Source: Suillus spraguei (taxonomy: Eukaryota; Basidiomycota; Agaricomycetes; Boletales; Suillaceae). Taken from it: a DNA stretch of 36,055 bases. The notes below the pieces were generated by a model. The model searched no databases, had not been told where the DNA came from, and worked only from the letters and a program-made list of their open reading frames with translations. Below, piece by piece: positions 10,478-21,495 of the stretch; positions within the stretch are counted from its first letter, which is position 1, and each line of letters opens with the position of its first letter. The stretch is taken from assembly GCA_016800925.1 (NCBI GenBank), contig JABCPU010000597.1, positions 1 to 36,055 of the forward strand. Direction: 5' to 3'. A program made the translations under genes and the position numbers.

Positions 10478-11291
10478 ATAACATTTGTATCACTTCGATA
10501 ATCTGTAGATAATCTTTGCTATCGCTATGTACTACTACTAGATAATATTTTCAAAGTCATGCATCTTGTTACCAAGCATTAATAAAACTAATTTGGGGTC
10601 CAATAACGACTAAAACAGCGTAGTGTGAACTAAAAGCTCGCGTTTTAAGCACTAACTAAATCAGGCTCGTACTGCGAGCCTCAAAGGCTACTCAAAGGTC
10701 CGTGTCTGAATTTTGGATTCTCTGATGGCCTGATGTAGATAACTCACTATACCAAGTGTTGGCGCTGCGCGCCGTAATGTTTAGGTACAAGTCCCGTTTG
10801 GGACAAAGTTTGGCGACGCTTAGCAGCGAACCGGCGAACTCGGCTCCCAATTGAACACGAACTTTTAGAATTGAGCAGCCCTCTACTAGCGCCGTAAGCA
10901 TCAAACTTCTTTTTGACAAGCGAAATTTATGCGTCTCTCGCTGATTAACGACGCTTATAACGAACTCGGCTCCCAGGTGAACGCGATTTTTTAGAATTGA
11001 GCATCCCTAACTTCTAAGTAACTCAACACTTCAGTGAAAGACATACCTGTTATAAGCAGCCATACGCATTCTGCCCCTTTGCTGTTCCCTTTGGCGTACC
11101 ATGGTTAACAGCGGATGTATCTCAAACACTTAACATCTAGACTGGTTACCAGTCTACTTGACCAATAGATTAATTCATTCAACCTAGCCGCATCTGCCCA
11201 AACGTTTAAAATTTTCGCTCTTACGATATCATGCAAGTTGTCGCACATTTTTCACCTTTTTACTAGTGAACTTACTACTTGGGAACTCACT
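10478..11291. other. Intergenic region with a diverged direct repeat
   Basis: About 60 bp at 10814-10876 (CGACGCTTA...CGAACTCGGCTCCCA...TTTTAGAATTGAGCA) recurs at about 10949-11009. No gene is visible. This is the upstream region of gene A. Confidence 0.55.
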
Positions 11292-14200
11292 ATGCCACGC
11301 AAACGGCGCGAAGACGCGTACCCTATTGATACTAGGGCTTCCAAACGAGCTCATCTGAATGCACCTGCTGATTTCGATGATCCACTTAAAATCTGGTTGT
11401 CCAATGGGCAGTTCGCTGTGTGCTGCGAACGATCACACACTCCAGTGCACTCCGAGTCAAGTCCACTCTTCTCGCCCCCTACCACCATTTGTCCCTTGTT
11501 AACTGAAGTGGGAATGTCGTTTGGGCAGTATGGTTTTGTCTGTAACATTACCTCTAGTCTCGTGCCTGCTGCTCACTTGTCAGGTCACATGGAGCACCTC
11601 CATCACCGGCAGAAATTAAGAAATCGGACGCCTTCAACAATTAAATCAGTTCTGATTACCCATCTGCTCAACAGCCACCACCTCACGTCAACAACACTTT
11701 GTCCCAGCCCCCCGGGTGACTTGTCCGAGCCCATCCAAAATCTCCAGCCAGAGTGGTCGTCTCATTGTCCGCACCCGGGCTGTCATCATTGGTACCCTGT
11801 ACCAACAGGGAAGTCTTCTATCAAGGGTCAGCACGCTCCCACCAGAGATCACATCGCTAAAGCTCACCATGAAAACGCCAATACTTATCTGACTGGGATC
11901 TTGGAAATGAAATGGATCTACCGTCCATTTCGCAAAATTGTCGGTAGTGGACATCCGCTATCCTCAGTAGTCTGGCCTTTGATCCAAGACTATGCTCCTG
12001 CGTCCTCAGCACACGCTGTTACTGCAGTGAGATCCTCTCGCATCCGACATATAGTTTCCGCTCACAGTCAATACTCAAACCTTGGGTGGGAGAAGTTTAT
12101 TGCTGGTTTGAGTCTGCAACCAGGCATTCTTCGTGGGTTGGTCAAGCTTAGAACGAAGAAGGAGGCACTATCCTTGGAGGGAGTGGAAAGGCAGTTGGAG
12201 CTCGGTCTTATCACCATTCGGAAGCTCCACAGGTCATATATTATGGACGTCCAGACTTATCTATCTTCTAAAAATGACGGGCAGTTTCGTCAAGCAGTAA
12301 CAATGAAGTGAGTATTCTTCATCTTTGTTTGTGCATAGCTCACAGTCTACTCAGCACGAAGGCGCACTTCAGATCATTGTGCCGAGTTTCCTACTACACC
12401 TATTCCAGGCCTCTGTCTCGCTGTATCTGTATGCTTATCAGATTGGTCCACGCAGAGCACACCGGGGCTTTGGCGCCATTCGGCACTCTTCAAATTAGGC
12501 GGAGTCTGGCCCAGGAGTATGCCGTCAACATGCTCTACGATTACTTCATTCAAACCGAGATTCCCCGTCCTGCTGCGCTTCTCCAACTTCTGCACCAAGT
12601 GCTCGTAACCCTCGTCAAGCAAAAATTTACGAACCTAGAAACGATGGCATGCCCAACAGACTACACCCTATGTATCGGCTCATTGGCTGACAGCGGTGGC
12701 TTTCTGCTTGCCGCTACCACTGCTAGGACTTGTGCTGTGCTGCAGCACAACTTCTACACCGTCATTATCCACTCTGCTCGGCTTGAGGACCATGGCCATC
12801 AAAGTTTCATTCCCTTTCATTTAGGTAATTTTACGAGGGATCCTGTACCAGATACAGGTGAGGCGTCTCAGCCTACGGAGGAGCTATCCGCTGCCCCAGA
12901 TGAAGAGGAAGACGCTGATGATAGTATGGTGGTGCAATTCCGAGAAGTAGAGGAAGAGTTTGTAGATGGTCACGACGACGGTATAGATGCAGAGGGGGGA
13001 GAGTCTATGTCACCACATGAAGTTGAAGGCGGATGGGACTTCGAAAAAGAAGAAACCTTTCACTGTTACTATCTAAACGGCGATACTGCAGAGAACCTAG
13101 GTGAGCCACAAATTAAGGATATCGTACAGCGCACTAATATGAGTGACATATTCAGACACATATCATGACTCGCGGTCGTCTCTGGCAGCTCAAAGATGTC
13201 CACGAAAATTTGTAGCTCAGGTAGACCGTAACCCTGGGTCATTATCGGTCTTAAAGTAAGCTATTGTGTGCTGTTTTAGCAACCGAGATTATACTTACCT
13301 GGATGGCCTACAGCATTTTGGCGGGTAATTCACACTATGTTCAGCCTTTACTTGAAAGCCATCCCTCATTTGCCACACCTTACAACCAAATCAAGACTGC
13401 CTGGTTCCATACAAGGCCAACGTCATTTAAAGAGAGACGAAACTATGGTTTTTTCTTCACTGAAGATGGCACCGCCATTAGCATGCGAGATAGTGACGAC
13501 ATCTCCCGGACTATCCTGTTTGCAGATCTTGGGGTATTGGCCAAGACCACAATAGCGAATATATCAGATCAGATAGTCCAGTGCTTACCACATGGTTGCA
13601 AAAATCTTCTTCGACAATTTCGTGGCATTTGCGGCCAGTTAGTCGATGACCCCACTAGTCCCGACGGCATTTTCCTTCAGCCTTCCAACCGCGTTCTCAT
13701 ACAGCCATTGTTGGACGTGATGTTAAAACATCTGTCAGACCCAAAAGAACTCAGCCATCACATCATGCGTTCGCCCTCTGTGATTACCGAGGCGGCTGCC
13801 AGAAAGTGGCTCGCCTTTGACAAGCAAATTCTCGGTCAGATTCTGGTCGCCTTTCTCCTAACATGCGGGATACCTCCACTACACTGGCAATTTCGGACCT
13901 TTCAATTCCAGTTAGATAGCGATACTGGCATCCCTCGTAATCTCTATCTTCTAGGCTCCGAGCTTGTTATAGGTCACCCGGCGGCCAGACAACCCAACCA
14001 AGTCTTGCAAGAGTGGCTGTGGGCCTTTCCTCACAGTCTCGCTCCGCTTATTTTGTTTTACCTTGCAATAATACGGCCTAGCGTCGTTTACATCACAGGC
14101 CTTCTTCATTATGTCAACGACGATCACAGAACTCATATTTTTGCTCATACTTTTCCTACTACTCGCCTTGAATTTCCCGGAGTTTGGAATGGAAGCGATG

Positions 14201-15145
14201 TCAATAACTTGCTGCAGGTCTACACGTCCTCTCTACCAGTTCTGTTATCATGCGGACTTCTGCGGAACGTGATATCTGCCTTGTACAATCAGTTCTTCCC
14301 AGCGCTTTCCCATGTTGGACCCTCAGACGACTCTATGGTGGATCGCCAGGCCCAACACACAAGAATGACCGGCAACACTCATTATGGACGGTCTGATCAT
14401 GTTCCCTTCGCTTTCGGAATGACACTCGAACAGGCTCGCAAATGCATGGCCTCCAGCCAGGCATTGCATGCCTTCTATGGGTTAGGCAGTCTGGATCATC
14501 CATGGGCTGATCGCTTACAAAACTCAGTGTTTCTGGCTGACCTGAGGAACGAGAGTCTGGCTCTTAAAGAAGCAAGGGTTCTTGTCAGAGAGATATATAA
14601 CTTACACAACTGTCGCTTGCCAGACCAGACAGCTGGCCTTCTAGAGACTGCACCTTACTTGACTCTCAAAGACGTAAGTGAATTATAGGTTTGGCGTTCA
14701 TTGTCCTTGATGTTTTCACCAGGGGGTTATCGGAGATGAGGTGCTTCGACGGGTGATGCATGCAGTGTTATTCGGTGACTCCAGACCCAATATTCTCGAT
14801 CGTCCTTCTGGAGGAGGATACCTGATCGTTGATGCATCAACCGCTGTGGTACAGGTGAGCAGCATTTCGATATTATTGTGAAGAAATGCTCCTAAATGAT
14901 TTAAGATTGTCAAAGCTGTGGAGGAAGTAGAATCCGGAGTCCAGTTTCATTCTCCAAGACACATAGACATCGGCACCATCATTCACTTCGACGAAGTAGC
15001 AACCCAAGCCCAATGGCACCTCGCTGCACTAAAAGATGAATTTCCTACTTCATGGATGGAACTATGTACTGATATTCACAGGCTCTATCAGAAGCCAGGC
15101 GTAGCGAGAGAGATGTCATGGGTTGTGAGAGGAGTTCCTGGATAA
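11292..15145 (+). CDS. Gene A: OrsD-like zinc-finger protein with degenerate tyrosine-recombinase-like region
   Basis: Proposed exons are 11292-12307, 12355-13100, 13189-13227, 13280-14673, 14723-14854 and 14906-15145. Their sum, 3,567 nt, is an exact open frame of 1,188 codons plus stop, with GT-AG borders throughout. The 39-nt exon is the least certain. The N-terminus (about 75-195) has spaced Cys/His (C84, H99, C159, C164, H187, H192) and a PI-x-x-L-type linker, like OrsD/DUF3505 C2H2 domains. A Glu/Asp-rich stretch ends exon 2. The second half aligns by motif with gene B: a Q-A-x-H-x-R-x-T-x4-Y-G-x-S block (H about 960, Y about 969) preceded by L-L-R about 31 residues earlier. The box I Arg and Glu of gene B are Leu and Gln here, and the Lys is not found, so recombinase activity is unlikely. 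No helicase part follows. Function is unknown. Confidence 0.75.
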
Positions 15146-15573
15146 ATATATATGTTCACATATGCAGGTGTGGTGATGATTATTTAGTCTCGCTCGTCCT
15201 AGCTTTACATAATCAAGACCTTTCGGTAACGGCGCTTAGCCGCTCCAAGTGCCACTTTAATAAATTGCGCAATACAACATCGAGTGCGCGAGACACAACA
15301 CCGAGTGCGCGGTACACAACATGTTCCAAAACTTTGGCGTCAACTTGTATCACAGCAGAAAGAGTTTGGGGTAGCAAGTTAAGGTAGCAGCAACGGAAGT
15401 TCTATGATTATTACTATGAAAGACACTAAGTAGATGCGTCTCATAATCGCACGCTCCATAATCGTTTACTCTGACTACCACTATTGGTAGGCATCTTGCA
15501 CTTGATCAACAAGCCATATATACGTTTGTCCATCAGTGGGAGGTGGACTCGGTCGGATCATCCTGAACTCACT

Positions 15574-15655
15574 GAGACGGTTATTCAAAAAGATGAGAAA
15601 GCCGTCATGCTAACTTATGACCGGGTTGCTTAGCAGCCCTGAGTGGAGCATGGGG
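15574..15655 (+). repeat. Left arm of a diverged inverted repeat flanking the kinase gene
   Basis: This segment (GAGACGGTTATTCAAAAAGA ... GGAGCATGGGG) matches the reverse complement of 20920-20993 at roughly three-quarters identity by eye, with a few small gaps. Confidence 0.65.
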
Positions 15656-16858
15656 CCGAGTAACACTGAGCCTGGATCACTATAAGAAATCAGCATGGTC
15701 AATTGTGAAGATAATAGTATAGCGGTATACATGGTAGCACAAGATCGTCAATCAATAGCTGTATGCTGCGAGAGGTGACAGACGCTCGTCATCGCAGCTC
15801 GGTGACTGATAAGAGCATGAAGCGAGCAAGATGAGTGGATCGTGACTCGTGAGCCTGCGAACCTTGACACGTGAAATACGGCCTTTGTAAGCTCCCCCAC
15901 ATGAAGATCCTCCAGGACGTGTTTCCTTGAGACGGACCCTTTGGTCTATGCACGTATTCAGTCCGATCACGCTCCGAAGGTCTGTCTCTTCTCCTTGATC
16001 CTCAACCTTCCAGAAGCCCGTACTCTTGGCTTCTTCTGAGTCACGTGCTCGGTCCAGACCCGCGCCCTTCCCGCGCAGGACCAGCAAAGACCAGACCTTC
16101 CCACACAAACCGAATCAATTTCTGACGAACTTTCGTCTGATTCGTTTCTTAAAGCTTCTCACCTTCTCCTCAGCAGCCGTGTCACCAATCGGCACTCTCT
16201 ATACTCAATATTTGTCTCTCTGACCTCTACAGCTAATATTAAGTCACTTCATCTTCATTTGAACGAGCGACAATACAAAGGCTCCGAGCTTCCATTCTAG
16301 GATACTTTGCGCGCCCAAATATCATAACAAACGGGACACTTTTGTTTGTCCAGCAACTAAACAAAAGCGGTGAGGGGAACAAAATCAAATTTGGTCTATC
16401 GATATGAAAGTTGCTGTAAAGTGGAATCATATGATATTGATCAATGGTTATCTACATACTATTAGCGTAGGCCTCACCAATTCCTACATCATGAATTTTG
16501 TAATGAACACCTAATATAATAATAATTAAATATTTGAACGTCTTCGTCGGAACTCATCAAAGTCCACACTGCAGACAAGCCCTTGAGGCTTGAGCCTCAG
16601 GTATTTTTCTATAAGAAGGCTGTCACTCACTGCGGAAACAAGATTTTAGCCAGATCTTGAGAAGACAGTGCAGAACTTTCTCACTCCTCTGATGCGGTGA
16701 CCAAACATGTGACTGCCTGTTATAGGTCTTGTCACGGTGAGTAACTTCCATAAAGTCTGCTTATCATATCACAAACGCGGACCTCAGTTATCCATACTGC
16801 ACCCTATACCCCCAGCACAGCCCACAGGGCACTGCGGAGTCCCCGCTATTTGTTGCAG

Positions 16859-16870
16859 TATATAATTATA
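16859..16870 (+). promoter_or_regulatory. TATA-like element upstream of the triple-kinase gene
   Basis: TATATAATTATA lies 46-57 bp upstream of the proposed ATG and is followed by a pyrimidine-rich stretch (CTCTTCTCTCATTC), a common fungal core-promoter arrangement. Inference only. Confidence 0.4.
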
Positions 16871-16915
16871 GCTCTTCTCTCATTCAAGTAATCCTTGCAC
16901 CGAAGAATTTACCTC

Positions 16916-19900
16916 ATGAACCAGTCCAACGTTGTGAGTCAATCTTGATCTTGTGCTTACTTTGACTGAGTAACACGGGCAGGAGAGCAAGGGTATTGTG
17001 TTCAAAATCAGACCAAACGTTATCCCTGCCACAGCCATCCAAAGACTGGAGCTATTTCCCATCAGTTCCGGAGGGTTGAGTGATATCTGGAAATGTTGTA
17101 TGTTTACACAATCTGAGACTCGTCCTGTAAGTTTGCAGTCAGGTAGTTCAATGACAGTGTTATTTATCACAACAAAGGTCGCGATCAAAGCTGTCAGGGC
17201 CCCTCACCACTTGGATAGAGAACCAGAAGTAGTACGAACATTTGGCCAGGTTCGGCTTAAGTATTTCATCATTATAAATTATATTGGCTGATAGATTCAC
17301 TCACCAGAGGATTCGTCGTGAGGCCTACTTTTGGATTCAATTGTCACACGACAGCATTCTTCCTCTTGAAGGTGTCACCGATGGATTTGGGCCACTTCCC
17401 GCCTTTGTCACTCCATGGATGGAAAATGGATCATTAAATGAGTATTTGAGACCGGAGGTCAATCTTTCGAGAGAGAAGAAGTTGACTATGGTATGTATCC
17501 TTTTGTGGAGACAAGTTGAGTGCTGACTTGACACGTCAGATTAGAGAGGTGGCAGCAGGTCTTCAGTATTGTGAGTAAGCAATCAGCTCTTGCATTTCGG
17601 TTGATTTATATCCTGTAGTGCATGACAAAGATATTGTCCATGGTGACCTTACTGGTGTAGGCGTTGTTTACTACCTTACTCTAGCTAGAAATGACGATTT
17701 TATAAATTAGGCCAATATCCTGGTCAGCGGTGATGGGACGCTCTATATTAGTTTACCCAATATCCTCACAGAACCACCGAAGAACTTCTGTCACACAGGC
17801 AGTGTCCGGTGGATGGCACCAGAGATATTTACTATGAACGACACTAAGCCAACCAAGGCCTGCGATATTTACTCCTATGGCTGTGTAGTGATGCAGGTGG
17901 ACCACATGTTCCCGCCCAATTTTATGTCACTGATACATCGCAGGTATTTTCTAGATGTCAGCCTTATCATGGTATAATGAGCTCTTTTGCTGTTTTGAAT
18001 GCGAAGATGCAGGGGATCAAACCGTTCTCCCAGTTGGCTGGTATTGACGAAGACATCCAGGTAGTTGCAAATCAATGTTGGGCAAGCGAGATCGAACAGC
18101 GTCCGTTGGTTGCCAATATTGTGGGCTTCTGCTGGTTATGGACCAACATCTCGGAGACTATCAAGAAGTTTTTATCCCACTCTGCAGTCAAATTAATCCC
18201 ACAAACGGCTCTTTCAAACTGTGACCGTGGCTCCGATAGTTTCAGCCACCCCGGTTCAACTTTGCAATGTGAGTGGTCGCGGGAGTCAGGTATAACCAAG
18301 GTCAGTGCATTCATATGGATTGTTAGTACTATGCATAACAGATCAGTCGACAGGTTGCTGTTAAGTCTTTCATGGACGTCATCAACAATCAGAATGATTT
18401 GGACAAAATATGCAATGTAAGTCAACTCACACTTCAGTATATCTATACAGAAACATGGTCACTGAATCATGAATGATTCCACAGAGGATTCGTCGTGAAC
18501 TATCCGTCAGGGAAAAGTTGAAGCGCAAGACCATCCTCCCCCTCTATGGCATGACGATTGGTTTCGGAATTCTCCCCTCCTTTGTACATCCATGGATGGG
18601 AGGCGGTTCATTGCATGATTACCTGAAAAAAGAGCACTTGAATTTACCTTCGCGAGAGAAGCGTGATATAGTAAGTTGATGTTTCATGCTATCGTCAAGT
18701 CCTTCTCCTCTGACCGCCAAAGGGCAGCTGGTCCAGGTGGCGGATGGGATCAAATATCGTTAGTATTTCCCGTAGATGTTCAAGTAGAGAATTTACGCGG
18801 GCCTTAGTGCACAAGCAGGGTGTTGCGCATGGAAATATAACTGGCGTATGTTTTGATTATTTACCAAGTCATGTGCCGAAGATTCTTACTGCACCCACAG
18901 GATAGCATCCTCCTTGACACCTCAGGCCAAGTACGGATCGCGGACTTCAGCCATTCCATCATCTTGGCTGAAGCCGATAATCGCATATTCAATGAGCAGC
19001 TCCCTGGACATCCCAGGTACATTCCCCCCGAACACATCCAGCCAGGAACGCCAAGGGCAACCAAAGCAGGAGATGTGTATTCATTTGGCTGTATTGCGGT
19101 TCTGGTGCGTTACGCAACGCATCAACTTGCGATGAATTTTATATTAGCGTACTCCAGGTATTGACAGGAAAGGTGCCGTACTGGTGGGTAGTCGAAGAAA
19201 GCCAAGTGCTTGTGGAAAAAGCTTGGCGCACAGAGCCTTTTCTTCTGACTCCGAACATGATGGAGGTACGATACTTGCAAAGTTTTTTCTATGCCAACTT
19301 CAAAGAGCTTTTAATTCAAAGGTTGATAAAGAGCTGTTGAACTTGGTGCGACAGTGCCTGTTGGAGGAGAAAATCCGTCCTTCAATCGAGAAGGTTCTCT
19401 ACTTGATCTTAGTCCAAAGTTTCGGGTGAGCTATCTTTGTTACATGCCACTGCTGAGCTCACCATCATCACCAGCCCTGTGGATCTGACGAACTCAATCC
19501 AACGACTCGACAAAGATCGCTTCTGCTTCGGAGGATTTGCAAATGTTCACTCATGCCGGATCCGTCTAGCAGAAATCGATGGGAGCGTCCAAGAAAAAAT
19601 TTCCCGCTACTACCAGCACCCTTTAACAACAGATTGCGTTGATGTAAGTAGCTTATTTGTTTTCATCTGCATTTTTCACAACAATTTAGGTCGCAGCTAA
19701 GGAAATAATCTTGGTCAATGATCCGGACATCTTGAAGATCATCAATGTCAGTAGCCAATGGTATGCATTCTGCCTTCATCCATCTGACCTGGGTCCGTCA
19801 GCGATTGTTCAGAGAAATCAAAACATGGTTGAAGCTCGAGCACCAAAATATTGTTCCCCTCTGGGGCGTTACAGAAGGATTTGGCCCCCTCCCAGCACTT

Positions 19901-20707
19901 CTCTCACCATGGGTAGAAAACGGCACTCTGACCGAATACCTTCAGCACAAGCACGAGACACTTTTTGATAACGAAAAGTTTGCACTGGTTCGCTGGATCG
20001 TCTCTTGCCCCATATCAGCAATGCTAATGTCTCTTTAGCTCGGGGATGTGGCTCGCGGACTTCAATACCGTATGTCCAGTGCCTTGATGCTAGCGTGAAA
20101 TGGGAGTCAGCTAACACTAACACTTCGGGCAGTCCATTCGCAGTCAATTGTCCATGGAGACCTGACTGGTGTACGTACGTGTTAATGAAATCTATGAGCG
20201 TTCATCTGAAGCATCTTTAGAACAATGTCCTCGTCCACAAGAACGGAAAGGCAAGCCTCACCGATTTCGGTCTCTCCGCCCTCCTTCCAGGAAGAATGAG
20301 TCAGGCATTGTTGCCTATCAATCCTGCATGCACGGCGCAGTACATGGCACCAGAATACTTGATATTCGATGCCAAAGGTAGCTTTGCACCGGACTTCACC
20401 TGGAAGGGCGATGTATACTCCTTTGGAGGGATCATGCTGCAGGCATGTGGCATAGATTATTCTCACTCAATCAGCTCAGCTCACATTGTTGCAGGTTTTG
20501 GAGGGCAAGGTCCCATACCATTATATTCTCAAATATGAATCCATAATTTATTCTATACTGAAAGGAATAAGGCCTAAGAGGCCGCCTGGTTTTGTCATCA
20601 TTGATGGGGACTGGCATTTCATACAGAGATGTTGGTTAGAAGATGCGGAGTGTCGGCCCTCTACTGAAGATATCTTGGGATTTGTGGAAGAACGGGCTGG
20701 AATTTAA
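16916..20707 (+). CDS. Triple tandem kinase-domain protein (pseudokinase-pseudokinase-kinase), TKL-like
   Basis: Twenty-two exons give 892 aa: 16916-16933, 16983-17126, 17178-17249, 17308-17490, 17540-17570, 17619-17656, 17711-17896, 17944-18300, 18354-18416, 18485-18670, 18728-18758, 18808-18845, 18901-19104, 19158-19265, 19322-19425, 19475-19643, 19690-19746, 19802-19987, 20039-20069, 20133-20170, 20221-20442 and 20495-20707. All borders are GT-AG except a GC-AG intron at 20443-20494. Domain 1 (about 20-300) has VAIK (K58), HGDLTGAN (D159, N164) and MAPE, but LPN (177-179) replaces DFG. Domain 2 (about 310-580) has VAVK (K347), HGNITG (Asn446 for catalytic Asp), Ser451 for the metal-binding Asn, and DFS. 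Domain 3 (about 620-890) keeps FGGFANV, VAAK (K648), HGDLTGNN (D745, N750), DFG (763-765) and MAPE, so it should phosphorylate. No membrane segment is seen. The linkers are open and in frame, so one polypeptide is likeliest, but separate genes are not excluded. Confidence 0.8.
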
Positions 20708-21059
20708 CTATAATCGATGTTGGTTACTTTGTATTTGTCCGTCATTTAAACTGTATTTGTGACAGCGCTACTTGTTACAGGAGGATCGGACACGATATCT
20801 TTGCTATGTAAATTGAGGCCGCGGCTGTCTTTCTTGTACTGGCCTACCCCCTTCACCTTGACTTGCCTTGATCAACGGCTGAAAGATGCACTAATTGGTT
20901 TCTGCACCGGAGGGTAAAGCCCCATGCTCCATCCAGGGCTAGCAACCTGGTTATTTACATGACAGCTTTTTCGTCTTTTTGAATAATTGTCTCATGAGTG
21001 CGCTCGATATATGACAACATATACTAGTAAGGGAGTTAGGGCAATTACAACCTCTGCAC
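20708..21059. other. Downstream region of the kinase gene
   Basis: No gene is seen. It contains the right arm of the flanking inverted repeat at 20920-20993. Confidence 0.6.
20920..20993 (-). repeat. Right arm of the inverted repeat flanking the kinase gene
   Basis: The reverse complement reads GAGACAATTATTCAAAAAGA and ends with TGGAGCATGGGG, matching 15574-15655. The two arms enclose 5.4 kb containing only the triple-kinase gene. Confidence 0.65.
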
Positions 21060-21286
21060 TGCAGATTCAGTTACTGGAACATCCGCTGCTGTGAGCAGAC
21101 GAGGTCGTCCACTTTCCAAGGGTCTTCGAACAACAGAGCCTGTGAGACGAGAGAGCCAAAGAACTCGGTTAACAGTTCGGTGCTTGTGTGAGTGGCTTGT
21201 GCTATGCCACTAAATGTCATATGGGCAGACATGGTCACCCATTGCTGTTTTACAGCTGCTGGAATATGACGGCAGTTTCCAGGCAT
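21060..21286 (-). pseudogene. Tc1/mariner (IS630-type) transposase N-terminal fragment, frameshifted
   Basis: On the minus strand the first frame gives MPGNCRHIPAAVKQQWVTMS, an N-terminal helix-turn-helix start seen in basidiomycete Tc1/mariner-like transposases. After a shift near 21185 another frame gives RTVNRVLWLSRLTGSVVRRP and then ESGRPRLLTAADV. The second piece is the second helix-turn-helix and the GRPR linker. The DDE catalytic domain is absent. No terminal repeats were found. Confidence 0.6.
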
Positions 21287-21495
21287 GGCAGTGAATTGAT
21301 TAGTCTCTGATATTGTAGCCGTGAGAACGAGAGACACACATATTATAGTGGGAATCAGTCACTCTGAGTCCCATTAGTAACTAAGTAACTGTACATTTCC
21401 TGGAATTCAACCGTTTTAGGCCCGAGTTTGGATATTTCGGTGAATTTCGGTTTGCCCTGATGCTGGCGTCATTTTCCATAGGCCTCACTATTGAC
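21287..21495. other. Short spacer upstream of gene A'
   Basis: Nothing recognised. Its sequence is not visibly related to the region upstream of gene A. Confidence 0.5.

Larger units (their letters stand above)
15146..16915. other. Intergenic region between gene A and the triple-kinase gene
   Basis: About 1.8 kb with no convincing coding sequence on either strand. A 118-codon minus-strand ORF at 15752-16108 has no recognisable features. The region carries one arm of an inverted repeat (15574-15655) and a TATA-like element near its right end. Confidence 0.6.

Noticed and set aside
10655..10690. Hairpin GGCTCGTACTGCGAGCC as a possible tRNA or terminator
   Set aside because: No cloverleaf or T-run accompanies it, and there is no gene end nearby on either strand that it would serve.
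11100..11291. Earlier start for gene A at a TTG at 11238
   Set aside because: The first ATG at 11292 (MPRKRRED) corresponds to the ATG start of A' (MSAAKRRQ), and upstream codons are not conserved between the two copies.
15752..16108. 118-codon minus-strand ORF
   Set aside because: No motif, no intron pattern, odd composition and no start context. Probably chance.
16916..20707. Three separate kinase genes
   Set aside because: No stop, ATG or promoter separates the modules, and the linker exons stay in frame with good splice sites. One gene is simpler, though cDNA is needed.
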